From: Herminiimonas sp. | Lineage (GTDB): Bacteria > Pseudomonadota > Gammaproteobacteria > Burkholderiales > Burkholderiaceae | Length of the DNA stretch: 12,446 nucleotides | Reading direction: 5' to 3' | NCBI GenBank assembly: GCA_014377155.1 | Contig: JACMQD010000237.1 | Coordinates: 1 to 12,446 of the forward strand | In this document: piece after piece, positions 6,447-12,446 of the stretch | How positions within the stretch are numbered: the stretch's first letter is position 1 | Layout of the letters: each line of letters starts with the position of its first letter | Program-made: the position numbers and the translations under genes | Notes under the pieces: model-generated | The model's input: the letters and a program-made list of their open reading frames with translations, nothing else | What the model was told of the DNA's origin: nothing | Databases searched by the model: none

Positions 6447-9107
6447 ATGAAAATAGCAGTCTTCAACTGGTTCGGATGGTCGATTCTCTGGTGTGTTCCG
6501 CTGATTGCGAGTTTGGTCAGGGCGCGAGTTGCCGGCAGACCGGTTTTTCATGGCCACGGGTCGATCCGTCCCTGGCTCGGCGCGCTGCTCATGGTATGCG
6601 TCAGCAGCGTACTTGAAGCGTCAATCCGCATAAAGGATGGCGCACCTGCGGATATCGTCAGGGTCGGTAATGCCATTGCGCTAGCGTTAATCGATTCGGT
6701 CGGCGGTGGTGCTGCCGTCCTTCTGATGATTGCAGTGATCCTGGTCGCATTGCCGTGGCTGTTTGGCACTGCTTCCTTGCGTCCGGGTGCACTCGCACAG
6801 CGCTTTTCCGGCCAACCTGCAGACGTCCCATCGGCAGAACGGGATAGCCGCTTTCTCGGTCACAACGCCGAGCCACGCAGTCAGCGGACACCGAATGCAA
6901 CGACGGTGGCGCCGGTACGCCGTAAAAAGCCGTGGGACCCTTCCTTTGCCCGTGCGACTGTTGACAGCCATGGGAAGACGCGGTCGACGTCGCGCAGCCC
7001 GCCGGATACACGCCATCAGTCGCGCCCGATGGCACAGTGGGCAGAGGTCGAACGGATCATTCCAACACCGTCGATGCTTTCGAAGACGCCGATTCAGCAA
7101 GATATAGCGCCGACACTGGAGGGTAATGACCGGATAGTGCAGCAAGTCGAGCGGAGCCAATCCAGTTCGGTCCGTATCATCCGCACTAATTCTGATGGAC
7201 AGACCGTGATCCGGGTTGACCACCTGACAAACGACCGAACTGTAATCGAGCGCGTTGTTCCAACGCCGAGCACTCTGTTTTCTTTCGCAGAGGTAACCGT
7301 TCAAGAAGTGCCTTTCCGAAACCTGGCGAGTGTTTCGGAACACGTCACCGACCTGCCGATGCCGCAGACCGACACACCGTTATTGCTAAATTCAGATTAT
7401 TCAACGGTCGAAGCGATACCCGTAATCGATACCGGCGCGCGGCATCCTGAAGACCACGCCACGCGTACCTTCGAGATGATGGCTGCGTCTGCGCCGCTTG
7501 TCGTCGATCGGATCGATAGCTCCAGCCTCGAACGGTCCCTTGAACCTGTGCCCGCGATATTTTCGGACCGGCAGCCAACAATTGCGCAGGCGTCTGCCGA
7601 CTTCGAATTCCACGCCCTCCATGGTTTGCAGATCGAACTTCCAGGTTTGGATTTGCTCGACTGCGCTACTGCCGGTGTTACACCGATATCGCCTGAATAT
7701 CTGGCTGAAACAGCGCAATTAATCGAACAGCGCCTGCGTGAATTCAAGGTTCCGGTCACGGTCATCGGCGCCGATGCCGGTCCGGTGATCACGCGTTTCG
7801 AAGTCGAACCCGCGCTTGGGGTGCGGGGTAGCCAGATTGTCGGTCTGATGAAAGATCTGTCGCGTGCGCTCGGCATGACCTCGATACGGGTTGTCGAAAC
7901 CATCCCAGGCAAGACTTGTATGGGTCTCGAATTACCAAATGTTCACCGCCAGATGATCCGGCTCTCCGAAATTCTGGAATCGAACGCGTATCGTCAGTCC
8001 GCCTCATTTCTTACCCTGGCGATGGGCAAGGACATTACTGGCAAGCCGCTGGTGGCAGACCTGGCGCGCGCGCCGCATATGCTGGTTGCCGGCACCACCG
8101 GTTCCGGTAAATCGGTGGCGATCAATGCGATGATCCTGTCGCTACTGTACAAGGCGACGCCGGCCGATGTCCGGCTGATCATGATCGACCCGAAAATGCT
8201 TGAATTGTCCGTGTATGAAGGCATTCCGCACTTGCTGGCACCGGTGGTGACGGACATGAAGCTGGCCGCCAATGCCCTCAACTGGTGTGTGACCGAAATG
8301 GACAAGCGTTACCGATTGATGTCGGCGCTGGGCGTGCGTAACCTGGCAGGATTCAACCAGAAAATCCGCGACGGCGAGCGACGCGAAAAGAAAATTACCA
8401 ACCCGTTCTCGCTGACGCCGGATGCACCCGAACCACTTTCGACGCTACCGATGATCGTGGTGATCATCGACGAACTCGCCGATCTGATGATGGTTGCCGG
8501 AAAAAAAATCGAGGAACTGATTGCGCGTCTCGCACAAAAAGCGCGGGCTGCAGGCATCCACCTGATTTTGGCGACGCAGCGCCCTTCTGTCGATGTCATT
8601 ACCGGCCTCATTAAGGCCAATATCCCGACGCGAGTGGCGTTTCAAGTTTCGTCGAAAATCGATTCGCGCACGATTCTCGACCAGATGGGCGCCGAAGCCC
8701 TGCTCGGCCACGGCGACATGCTGTTCCTGCCCCCTGGATCAGGTTATCCGCAACGCGTGCATGGTGCATTCGTATCCGATGAGGAAGTCCATCGCGTGGT
8801 GGAATATCTCAAGCAGTTCGGCGAACCAGAATATGAGGAAGCGATTCTCGCTGGCGTGCCGAACGAAGTCACTGAGAAAGATTTGCTCGGCATTGCACCG
8901 GATGCCGAAACCGATCCGCTGTATGACGAAGCGGTCGCGTACGTCGTGCGTTCACGACGAGCATCGATCTCATCAGTGCAGCGCCAGCTTCGCATTGGTT
9001 ACAACCGTGCGGCGCGCATGGTCGAGCAAATGGAAGCTGCCGGAATTCTTTCGTCGATGGCGACCAATGGATCGCGCGATGTACTGGCGCCGCCATTGGC
9101 GGATTGA
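6447..9107 (+). CDS. ftsK: DNA translocase FtsK, probably a second or non-canonical copy
   Basis: FtsK is a septal, ATP-driven DNA pump that moves the chromosome terminus and activates XerCD recombination. With the ATG at 6447 the protein has 886 residues. Residues about 1-105 are membrane-bound but show only about three helices (4-24, 43-60, 80-104), where FtsK usually has four. Residues about 115-395 form a polar linker holding two copies of an ER[IV][IV]PTPS motif (202-209 and 268-275). The motor follows: alpha domain from about 395, Walker A GTTGSGKS (549-556), Walker [12 protein letters not shown] (669-679) and the [22 protein letters not shown] region. The winged-helix gamma domain (about 823-886, with [21 protein letters not shown]) looks complete, so KOPS reading and XerD contact are plausible. 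The frame allows an ATG at 6339, but that would precede or overlap the likely promoter and adds no clear helix. The usual ftsK neighbours (trxB, lolA) are absent. Confidence 0.92.
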   Translation: MKIAVFNWFGWSILWCVPLIASLVRARVAGRPVFHGHGSIRPWLGALLMVCVSSVLEASIRIKDGAPADIVRVGNAIALALIDSVGGGAAVLLMIAVILVALPWLFGTASLRPGALAQRFSGQPADVPSAERDSRFLGHNAEPRSQRTPNATTVAPVRRKKPWDPSFARATVDSHGKTRSTSRSPPDTRHQSRPMAQWAEVERIIPTPSMLSKTPIQQDIAPTLEGNDRIVQQVERSQSSSVRIIRTNSDGQTVIRVDHLTNDRTVIERVVPTPSTLFSFAEVTVQEVPFRNLASVSEHVTDLPMPQTDTPLLLNSDYSTVEAIPVIDTGARHPEDHATRTFEMMAASAPLVVDRIDSSSLERSLEPVPAIFSDRQPTIAQASADFEFHALHGLQIELPGLDLLDCATAGVTPISPEYLAETAQLIEQRLREFKVPVTVIGADAGPVITRFEVEPALGVRGSQIVGLMKDLSRALGMTSIRVVETIPGKTCMGLELPNVHRQMIRLSEILESNAYRQSASFLTLAMGKDITGKPLVADLARAPHMLVAGTTGSGKSVAINAMILSLLYKATPADVRLIMIDPKMLELSVYEGIPHLLAPVVTDMKLAANALNWCVTEMDKRYRLMSALGVRNLAGFNQKIRDGERREKKITNPFSLTPDAPEPLSTLPMIVVIIDELADLMMVAGKKIEELIARLAQKARAAGIHLILATQRPSVDVITGLIKANIPTRVAFQVSSKIDSRTILDQMGAEALLGHGDMLFLPPGSGYPQRVHGAFVSDEEVHRVVEYLKQFGEPEYEEAILAGVPNEVTEKDLLGIAPDAETDPLYDEAVAYVVRSRRASISSVQRQLRIGYNRAARMVEQMEAAGILSSMATNGSRDVLAPPLAD

Positions 9108-9168
9108 GCGAAGGCACGGGCTTATCTTCTGGCACTGATTACTTGTATTGCAACGCAACTAGACAGGC

Positions 9169-9194
9169 TTTAAAATCGCTGGATCGATTTTAAA
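9169..9194. repeat. Perfect 10-bp inverted repeat with 6-bp spacer
   Basis: TTTAAAATCG (9169-9178) and CGATTTTAAA (9185-9194) are exact inverse copies around an asymmetric spacer, CTGGAT. The arms are AT-rich and no T-run follows, so a standard intrinsic terminator is unlikely. The 10-6-10 layout matches the 11-6-11 layout of dif-type sites bound by Xer recombinases. A regulator operator is an equally simple reading. Confidence 0.6.
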
Positions 9195-9250
9195 TCTCGG
9201 TCGGAAAGTGCCTGTTACCCCGGTTGTTGCAAGCAGGTTTTGATGTTTAT

Positions 9251-9280
9251 TTGTAAGATATTAATTCAAACCGGTATATT
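9251..9280 (+). promoter_or_regulatory. Candidate sigma-70 promoter for the recombinase-like gene
   Basis: TTGTAA (9251-9256) and TATATT (9275-9280) match four and five of six consensus bases with an 18-base spacer. The start point would lie near 9287, giving a leader of about 130 bases. It is a weak computational-style guess made by eye. Confidence 0.35.
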
Positions 9281-9410
9281 GTATTTAACTGGTACGAACA
9301 GTCGCGTGTTCAGTTGTCCTGACGCGCGCCTGATCTTCCACATTTGAAACAAAACAATCGAACGCAGCAATGATTTCGAGGTCCTATGCTTTGCATCATT
9401 CGTCACTTTC

Positions 9411-9416
9411 GGAGGT
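9411..9416 (+). promoter_or_regulatory. Strong ribosome binding site for the recombinase-like gene
   Basis: GGAGGT lies three bases before a GTG start (four counted from the GGAGG core). It is the best Shine-Dalgarno sequence in the window and supports the non-ATG start at 9420. Confidence 0.75.
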
Positions 9417-9419
9417 TTA

Positions 9420-10397
9420 GTGGAACAACTCGATTTAATCGGCATGCCCTCTTCAGCACAGCCACAAATATGGCTGCAAAATCCCCGGTCCGCCTTCGAA
9501 ATCTGGCAACGTAATACGCCTCACTCAGAAGGATTTTTGTACGCCGAGCGCTCGGTCAAGCAGCACTGCGCCATGTGGCATCGCTTTGTCGAGTACATGA
9601 ATATCACCGGTTTGGACGTGCGTTCCATTCAAGCCGACAAACTCGCGCTTTTTCTCGATAGTTTGCGCGCCAAGGATGGCTCCCTCGCGGAAGACTCGAC
9701 CCGGCGCCGTTATTTGAAGCTGCTCGGCGCGACATTCGAACATCTGAACGAAGCCGGCGTGCGCGACGACGGCAATCCCTGCGCAAGTCTGTTCAAGTAT
9801 TACCGACCGGCCGCGGTACGCAGCCCGGCTTCGCTGGCATCGCAGGAAGACGAAAAATTCGTCGAAATCGTTCTCGCAGAATCGCCCCGATTCTGGCGCG
9901 ATGTCCGCGATCAGGCCATGATCGTGCTCATCATCGGGTCGGGACTTTATACGCGTGAAATCGTTGCCCTCGAAATCGACCAGCTGATTCTCGATGCAGA
10001 ACCGCCCTACATCAATATTCCAGCGCACGGCAAGGTACCGGAACGAAAAGCGCCGATCGTACCGTTTGCGCGCGAACCTTTGCACAAGTGGCTTGCATTG
10101 CGCGCAACGCTGCCAATCGGCAAAGACCCGACTGTTTTCGTCTCGGGCAAAGGGGGGCGCATGTTGCCGGCGACGTTGTATCGCAAAGTGCAAGCGATAC
10201 TCAAATCTCAGGATGCGGCGCTGCGGCCACGTGGCGGCTTCGGTCCGCAAGTACTGCGCAATTCATTTCTGATGCGGCAGCTCGAAAAAGACAAACCGAT
10301 CGAAGTCGTTCAGCAATGGGCGGGCCACGTCGAAACAAAGTCAACGTTGCGTTTTCGGAGTCTGGTGGTCAATCCTAAAGGAATTGAAGCCGATTAG
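9420..10397 (+). CDS. Tyrosine recombinase/integrase family protein with degenerate active site
   Basis: The 325-residue protein has the layout of a XerC/XerD-like recombinase: a SAM-like core-binding domain (about 38-130) and a catalytic-fold domain (about 140-315). Comparison with XerD shows which key residues survive. Kept are Lys205 (HGKVPERK), the Arg of HxxR (R280) and the His of the GH motif (H303). Lost are the first Arg (GSGLYTRE has Y177 where Xer proteins have GLR), the His of HxxR (Q277 in PQVLR) and the nucleophile: nine residues after H303 stands Phe312, and no Tyr follows. It can therefore probably bind DNA but not cut and rejoin it by the normal chemistry. GTG is the start, behind a strong GGAGGT. 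The gene is full length and without frameshift, so it looks maintained, not decaying. It sits directly downstream of ftsK on the same strand. Its role is unknown. Confidence 0.85.
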   Translation: MEQLDLIGMPSSAQPQIWLQNPRSAFEIWQRNTPHSEGFLYAERSVKQHCAMWHRFVEYMNITGLDVRSIQADKLALFLDSLRAKDGSLAEDSTRRRYLKLLGATFEHLNEAGVRDDGNPCASLFKYYRPAAVRSPASLASQEDEKFVEIVLAESPRFWRDVRDQAMIVLIIGSGLYTREIVALEIDQLILDAEPPYINIPAHGKVPERKAPIVPFAREPLHKWLALRATLPIGKDPTVFVSGKGGRMLPATLYRKVQAILKSQDAALRPRGGFGPQVLRNSFLMRQLEKDKPIEVVQQWAGHVETKSTLRFRSLVVNPKGIEAD

Positions 10398-11101
10398 AAC
10401 GATGAGCCAGGTTCCTGCAAAAACGCGATTTCTTCCGGTGTCGAAGGCCGGCCCAAAATCGCATTCCTGTGCGGGAATCGTCCGAATCGCTCGATCACGC
10501 GCCGATGGCGCAGGGCGAATGTCAAGAATCCACGAAAGAGTTCTATCTGGTCGGCCGGAACTGCCTGAAATAATTGCGTAAACAAATCCACTGCCCGGGA
10601 CTGATGCGCATGCGACTCGGAATGCTCGAGCGGCATGTAAAGAAAAACACGCTCGATGGGCCGCAATTGCCGATCGAATCCTTGTTCTAGACCCTGCAAA
10701 CAAAAACTGCGTGCGACGTCGTCGGCTTGGAATGACGCTGGCGTAGCGCGGTAGATATTGCGCGGGAACTGGTCGCTCAGAAGTACGAGCGCGAGCAAAC
10801 CCGTTGGCGTCTTTACCCAGTCATCCAGTTCGCGTCGCATCGCGGCTTTGACCGGCACGTCGAATCGCACGCGCATTTCCACATCGACCTCATCGTTTTT
10901 TGCCCACCACAATTTGCCATATTGCTGAGCCACTGCGGCATCATCGGCGGACGAGCCGAACCAGAACGCGCGAACCGAATCCGGCGTTTCATTTGTCAAT
11001 GGTGTAGTGTCGATACTCAACCTGATCCGATTCAAAGGTGTCCACGGCGACGTCGTGTCGCGTTTCTTGCACTGGCAACGTGTCGCATCGCAAAAAAACA
11101 T
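10394..11101 (-). CDS. DUF924 family protein
   Basis: The 235-residue reading matches the DUF924 family, a helical TPR-like cytoplasmic protein of unknown function. Clear family blocks are VRAFWFG near residue 43, LLALVLLSDQFPRNIYRATPASFQADDVAR, ERVFLYMPLEHSESHAHQ and HRRVIERFGRFPHRNAILGRPSTPEEIAFL. The start is uncertain. The ATG at 11101 adds about 40 residues unlike the family and begins inside a T-run behind a small AGCC-TTAC-GGCT hairpin that could be a weak terminator for the upstream small gene. TTG codons at 11020 and 10999 would give a more usual length. Its stop (TAA) interlocks with the TAG of the convergent recombinase-like gene. It lies 45 bases behind the YjfB-like gene on the same strand, so read-through from the sigma-28 promoter is possible. 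Confidence 0.88.
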   Translation of the reverse strand: MFFCDATRCQCKKRDTTSPWTPLNRIRLSIDTTPLTNETPDSVRAFWFGSSADDAAVAQQYGKLWWAKNDEVDVEMRVRFDVPVKAAMRRELDDWVKTPTGLLALVLLSDQFPRNIYRATPASFQADDVARSFCLQGLEQGFDRQLRPIERVFLYMPLEHSESHAHQSRAVDLFTQLFQAVPADQIELFRGFLTFALRHRRVIERFGRFPHRNAILGRPSTPEEIAFLQEPGSSF

Positions 11102-11146
11102 TATAGCCGTAAGGCTTTGGACATTTAATCCGACGCGACGATTGGA

Positions 11147-11344
11147 TCAGGCAGTGGTATTGATATTGCGTCCGAGATTGTCAGGCAAGTTTGTCGAGAC
11201 CGTCGGAGGAAGTGCGTCAAGTAGTACGGCCGCACTGGCCGACTCGATATCGAGTGCTTTTTTCAGAACCGCGATGCCGACGGCCTGCTCGGTGCGCGCC
11301 GACGACATATCTGTCGCCAGCGCGGCGATATTGGATACATTCAT
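11147..11344 (-). CDS. YjfB-family putative motility protein
   Basis: The 65-residue protein is too short for many gene finders but matches the small YjfB family. It begins MNVSNIAALAT, has the conserved core EQAVGIAVLKKALDIESASAAVLLDALP and ends with LGRNINTTA. The family is linked to motility because the Bacillus member is under the flagellar sigma factor; its molecular role is not known. Here the link is supported by a near-perfect sigma-28 promoter 49-75 bases upstream of the ATG. The protein has no signal peptide or membrane helix and should be cytoplasmic. The ribosome site is weak (AAAGAA). Confidence 0.86.
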   Translation of the reverse strand: MNVSNIAALATDMSSARTEQAVGIAVLKKALDIESASAAVLLDALPPTVSTNLPDNLGRNINTTA

Positions 11345-11392
11345 GATGTTCTTTCATTTGACGTGCTCTGGTTCCAGCGAGCCCTATTCAGA

Positions 11393-11419
11393 TTATCGGC
11401 GACAGACCGATTTTCTTTA
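11393..11419 (-). promoter_or_regulatory. FliA (sigma-28) flagellar promoter of the YjfB-like gene
   Basis: The minus strand reads TAAAGAAA, then exactly 11 bases, then GCCGATAA. The class 3 flagellar consensus is TAAAGTTT-N11-GCCGATAA, so the -10 is perfect, the spacing exact and the TAAAG of the -35 perfect. The start point should fall near 11387, giving a leader of about 43 bases to the ATG at 11344. Confidence 0.82.
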
Positions 11420-11751
11420 GCGACTTTCAAAACACCATCGACGTTTAACGACGGCCAAGTCCGATACTTGCCAGACCGACTGGCACGATATCTTGGACAG
11501 TAAGTTGTTGTAAATAAATGCGGAGTTAACCAACTGTTAGCCAGCTAACTTACAATCAGGCAGTGCTCATCAATAATAGCGACAATAATGAAAATTCGCC
11601 TTGCCTTTGCTACCGGTTGAAGCGGTTAGTGCTGACAGCCGGCATTTTAGGAAAAGGGCCATTGTAGGGTCATGATCTTCACACAATTCGGTCGGTACTT
11701 ATGCGGCCATACGAACCAAACCGTCGACCTCACCACCGTCAAATTCCTTAC
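11420..11751. other. AT-rich intergenic region before the PLD lipoprotein gene
   Basis: No gene is seen in these 332 bases between the sigma-28 promoter and the lipoprotein gene. The middle (11501-11555) is rich in TAAC/GTTA-type inverted repeats. No confident promoter or ribosome site for the downstream gene was found. An in-frame ATG at 11701 would add 17 residues before the lipoprotein signal and is less likely to be the start. Confidence 0.55.
11501..11555. repeat. Nested inverted repeats, operator-like
   Basis: GTTAGC (11536-11541) and GCTAAC (11544-11549) form a perfect 14-base palindrome with a CA spacer. Around it GTAAGTT (11501-11507) pairs with AACTTAC (11547-11553), and TTGTAA (11509-11514) with TTACAA (11550-11555). 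GTTAAC (11525-11530) is itself a palindrome. The two longer pairings share bases with the inner one, so they would be alternatives. It may be a regulator site or an RNA structure. Confidence 0.4.
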
Positions 11752-12446
11752 ATGAGCATTCTCTCCAATCTTCACCGTTCTAGCCGACTGGCCGCCATCG
11801 CGATCAGCTGCGCCATGGTTACCGCTTGCGCCACCCTGCCCGACCTCACTTACCTCGATACACTCAAGCCAACGGCGTCCGCGACAATCACGAACGGACA
11901 GGCTGTGCTTCCCGAGCGCCGCGCAGCCGCATTGCTGACAAAGCGACTGCGCAGCACAAAAGTCGATCTGCAGACGCTTGCGGCACTCGAGGAAGCGGTC
12001 ACCGGGTTTCCGCTCATTTCGGGTAACAAAGTGACATTGCTTTTTGACGGGCCACAGACGTTGGGCGCGATGATGGCCGCAATCAAAAATGCGAAAGACC
12101 ACATCAACCTTGAAACCTATATTTTTGATCAGGACGAACTCGGCTTGAAATTCGCCGAGCTGCTGATCGAGAAACAGCGTGCTGGTGTGCAGGTCAATAT
12201 CATGTATGACAGTGTCGGAACTTTGGGTACACCCGGCGAATTTTTCAAAAAGATGCGCGATGCCGGCATTGCCTTGACAGAGTTCAATCCGGTTAATCCG
12301 CTTGCGGCAACGACCAGCTGGCGCACCAATAATCGCGATCATCGCAAAATCCTGATTGGCGATGGCGTCATCGGATTCGCTGGTGGCGTTAATATTGCTG
12401 GCGACTATGCCAACAGTTCGCTGTTCCGTTCGAAAAGCCGCCGCAA
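11752..12446 (+). CDS. Phospholipase D / cardiolipin synthase-like lipoprotein, N-terminal part (3' end outside window)
   Basis: The frame is open to the right edge and gives the first 231 residues. A lipoprotein signal is clear: a basic start, a hydrophobic run, then VTAC with Cys26 as the lipidated residue. Ala follows the Cys, which favours outer-membrane sorting. The PLD fold follows: VTLLFDGPQTLGAMMAAIKNA, INLETYIFDQDELG (118-131) and the first HKD motif H197-x-K199-x4-D204 (DHRKILIGD), then GFAGGVNIAGDYA. PLD enzymes act through two HKD motifs and a phosphohistidine; the second must lie beyond the window. Family members make cardiolipin or hydrolyse phospholipids or other phosphodiesters. 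A lipoprotein anchor makes a periplasmic or outer-membrane role more likely than that of a classical inner-membrane cardiolipin synthase. Confidence 0.88.
   Translation, partial: MSILSNLHRSSRLAAIAISCAMVTACATLPDLTYLDTLKPTASATITNGQAVLPERRAAALLTKRLRSTKVDLQTLAALEEAVTGFPLISGNKVTLLFDGPQTLGAMMAAIKNAKDHINLETYIFDQDELGLKFAELLIEKQRAGVQVNIMYDSVGTLGTPGEFFKKMRDAGIALTEFNPVNPLAATTSWRTNNRDHRKILIGDGVIGFAGGVNIAGDYANSSLFRSKSRR

Larger units (their letters stand above)
9108..9419. other. Intergenic region between ftsK and the recombinase-like gene
   Basis: These 312 bases contain no gene that I can support. They hold a perfect inverted repeat (9169-9194), a possible promoter (9251-9280), a near-repeat AACCGGTA / AACTGGTA (9269-9276 and 9287-9294, 18 bases apart) and the ribosome site of the next gene. 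No GC-rich stem followed by a T-run was found after ftsK; the CCGCC-ATT-GGCGG stem at 9090-9102 lies inside the end of the coding region and has no T-tract. Confidence 0.6.

Noticed and set aside
9205..9245. Terminator-like fold CCTG...CAGGTTTT after ftsK
   Set aside because: The outer stem is only about four base pairs with a long loop, and the T-run is interrupted.
9269..9294. Possible dif site around the AACCGGTA / AACTGGTA repeat
   Set aside because: The two copies are direct, not inverted, so they lack the two-arm symmetry of a Xer site.
1..12446. tRNA, rRNA, CRISPR array or insertion sequence
   Set aside because: None was recognised on either strand. The recombinase-like gene lacks flanking repeats or a neighbouring tRNA, so no integrated element is claimed.

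Overview
The window reads as an ordinary chromosomal stretch of a motile Gram-negative betaproteobacterium. Burkholderiales, and within it an Oxalobacteraceae-like organism, is my best inference. It rests on the family resemblance of OlsB, LplT, the DUF924 protein and the YjfB-like protein, on moderately high GC, and on a near-consensus flagellar sigma-28 promoter. No sequence search could be run.

Left part (1-2247, plus strand): the 3' end of an ATP-grasp ligase gene, an OlsB-type ornithine N-acyltransferase gene and an LplT-type lysophospholipid transporter gene. They are packed with a 7-base gap and then a 1-base overlap. This looks like one operon for making or handling an amino-acid-containing membrane lipid.

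Second part (2367-6076, minus strand): a family 5 (peptide-type) periplasmic substrate-binding protein gene, followed 68 bases downstream by a secreted serralysin-like zinc protease gene. The protease has RTX repeats and a DUF4214-like tail. Together they suggest extracellular protein digestion linked to peptide capture. Neither the permease/ATPase genes nor the type I secretion genes are here.

Third part (6077-10397, plus strand): a 370-base divergent intergenic region, an FtsK-type DNA translocase gene and a tyrosine-recombinase-family gene. The FtsK motor and gamma domain look intact, but its membrane part shows only about three helices. The recombinase-like protein has lost the nucleophilic Tyr (now Phe), the first catalytic Arg (now Tyr) and the HxxR His (now Gln). 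Between the two genes is a perfect 10-6-10 inverted repeat with the geometry of a small tyrosine-recombinase core site. This FtsK plus pseudo-recombinase plus palindrome set is the most unusual thing in the window.

Right part (10394-12446): a DUF924 gene, convergent with the recombinase-like gene and sharing stop-codon bases with it; a 65-codon YjfB-type motility-associated gene on the minus strand behind the sigma-28 promoter; a 332-base gap with nested inverted repeats; and the 5' part of a lipoprotein of the phospholipase D / cardiolipin synthase superfamily that runs off the right edge. No rRNA, tRNA, CRISPR array or insertion sequence was recognised.
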